This document shows positions 5,503 to 6,639 of a DNA stretch of 6,639 nt, piece by piece (position 1 is the first letter of the stretch; every line of letters begins with the position of its first letter). Position numbers and translations under genes: made by a program. The notes under the pieces are model-generated. The model was not told the origin of the DNA, did not search any database, and saw only the letters and a program-made list of their open reading frames with translations. Source of the stretch: Candidatus Aerophobota bacterium (GTDB lineage Bacteria; Aerophobota; Aerophobia; Aerophobales; AE-B3A); assembly GCA_004376485.1 (NCBI GenBank), contig SOJT01000172.1, positions 1 through 6,639 of the forward strand. The letters run 5' to 3'.

Positions 5503-6639
5503 TTAGCCATTTCTCTCAAGCAAGAAGAAACTGCAAACAACCCCTAGAAGAGATATCCCCGCCAGCATCCAGAAGATAACCGGAATCCCCCAAAGATCGG
5601 CCAGGACTCCTGCTATGAGGCGGGATATGGCTCCAAAACCGAATCCCACCAGAGACTGCATACCATAGGTAAGGCCCATCTCTCCCTGAGCATTGTCGCC
5701 GATAAAGGCGGTGACCACTGGAAGAATCATATGAGATGTCAGTCCAGCGGCGAATGAAAGAAAAATGAGAATAACCCCTCCTGTGGCTAAAGAAAGCATA
5801 ATCAGAAAAGGCACAAGAAGGAGAAAGGATAATCCCATAACTCTGTTTCTGGCCCATCGATCCGAAGATTTTCCTCCCAATATCCTACCCAAGGCGCCCC
5901 CAAGGAAAAAAAAGGTGAGCATATATGCTGCCTGAGCTACACTGAACCCATGAACATCCACCATGAATATGGGAAGATACAATGCCGCTGTAGCAAAAAT
6001 AATGGCATAAAGACCATGAGCCACATAGATAAACTTTAGTCTTCGATGGGTCAGAATTCTCTTTAGGCCGCGTAAGAATTCTGTCCTTAACCTCAACTCT
6101 TTGTTTTGGCGGGAGAAGGTCTCCTCACCAGCTATTTTGTAAATTCCCAGAGCTACAAACATAGCTGGTAGGGCATAAATTCCATATACTGATTTCCATC
6201 CCCAGATGGATGCCAGCCAGACGGCTATCACTGGAGCCATAATCATACCCGAACTAGCCCCCACTTCATAAAGTCCAAATATTTGCCCTCGTCTACCCGG
6301 ATAGTGGGAGGAAAGATAAGCCTGGGCGGTAGGATGAAAAGCACTTAGACATAGCCACAAAAAGCCAAAGAGTAGAAGAACTAAAGCCAGGTTCTTCACT
6401 ACCACCAGGAAACTAGTCAGGATTGCCATCAGAAAAAACATGGAAGAGATAAGCCGGAGTTTGTTCACCCGATCGGAGATGAATCCCATGGGGATGCTGA
6501 CTGCTGCGGTGATAATACTCAAAACAAAGGTAAATATTCCTATCTGGGTGTAGGAGAGTCTAAATTCCAATCTAATCAGAGGTAGAACAGCAGCCAGGCT
6601 AATGAGAAAAACATGAACCAGGCCGTGAGAGAGCATTAT
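5503..6639 (-). CDS. MFS transporter (fosmidomycin-resistance/Fsr-like), N-terminus likely beyond window
   Basis: This is a major facilitator superfamily permease of the inner membrane, probably 12 TM and acting as an exporter; its substrate is unknown. Seen (numbering from ATG 6636, 377 residues): HGLVHVFLISLAAVLPLI in the first helix, LSYTQIGIF at 27-35, the MFS motif A GFISDRVNKLR at 51-61, FHPTAQAYLSS at 100-110, RRGQIFGLYEVGASSG at 115-130, a basic central loop near residues 165-200, and a second-half motif A variant GGKSSDRWARNR at 254-265. The HPTAQAY/RRGQ pattern is like fosmidomycin-resistance-type MFS proteins. The first helix starts almost at the ATG and the frame stays open to the edge (codon ATA), so the true start is probably some 10-20 codons beyond the window. 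Its 3' end lies 34 nt from that of nadB. No clear shared terminator is visible. I see no sign that it belongs to the arsenic genes. Confidence 0.85.
   Translation of the reverse strand: MMLSHGLVHVFLISLAAVLPLIRLEFRLSYTQIGIFTFVLSIITAAVSIPMGFISDRVNKLRLISSMFFLMAILTSFLVVVKNLALVLLLFGFLWLCLSAFHPTAQAYLSSHYPGRRGQIFGLYEVGASSGMIMAPVIAVWLASIWGWKSVYGIYALPAMFVALGIYKIAGEETFSRQNKELRLRTEFLRGLKRILTHRRLKFIYVAHGLYAIIFATAALYLPIFMVDVHGFSVAQAAYMLTFFFLGGALGRILGGKSSDRWARNRVMGLSFLLLVPFLIMLSLATGGVILIFLSFAAGLTSHMILPVVTAFIGDNAQGEMGLTYGMQSLVGFGFGAISRLIAGVLADLWGIPVIFWMLAGISLLGVVCSFFLLERNG

Noticed and set aside
5503..6639. MFS gene as an ArsJ-type organoarsenical exporter belonging to the arsenic cluster
   Set aside because: It is separated by nadB, has fosmidomycin-resistance-like motifs, and there is no GAPDH-type partner gene nearby.
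1..6639. tRNA, rRNA, insertion sequence, attachment site or riboswitch
   Set aside because: Reading both strands I found no cloverleaf, rRNA segment, transposase, terminal repeats or structured leader long enough for a riboswitch; intergenic gaps are all about 200 nt or less.

Overview
The window carries six genes of an ordinary bacterium. Start sites have Shine-Dalgarno sequences, promoters look sigma70-like, one start codon is TTG, and arginine codons are often AGA/AGG. Base composition is moderately AT-rich by eye. I cannot assign a phylum. A secreted DUF4097 protein, oxygen- or fumarate-linked NadB and reductase-free arsenite efflux would suit many environmental bacteria, including uncultured ones.

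Layout. Four genes read leftward (minus strand) over bases 1-3684. In transcription order they are a signal-peptide-bearing DUF4097 beta-repeat protein (2653-3684), a polytopic membrane protein of the ArsP_2 / putative heavy-metal exporter type (1579-2610), an ArsR repressor (1109-1462) and an ACR3 arsenite permease cut off by the left edge (1-998). A divergent intergenic region (3685-3887) separates them from nadB, L-aspartate oxidase, on the plus strand (3888-5468). An MFS permease (5503-6639, N-terminus probably outside the window) converges on nadB.

How they work together. arsR-acr3 is a recognisable arsenite-responsive unit. A TTGACA/TATAAT promoter with 16-bp spacing sits before arsR. 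A perfect 10+10 bp inverted repeat overlaps its -10 box. A second palindrome sharing the 9-mer ATATGAACA lies between arsR and acr3. The ArsP_2-type exporter just upstream has its own candidate promoter inside the end of the DUF4097 gene, so it may be expressed both with and apart from its neighbours. No arsenate reductase (ArsC), ArsA or ArsD is visible, so the visible genes would handle As(III) directly. nadB supplies iminoaspartate for NAD synthesis. Neither nadA nor nadC is in view.

No clear new system is present. The items most worth a second look are the paired operators with different half-site spacing, the strict nine-residue glycine periodicity of the DUF4097 protein next to metal-export genes, and the possibly shortened C-terminus of NadB.
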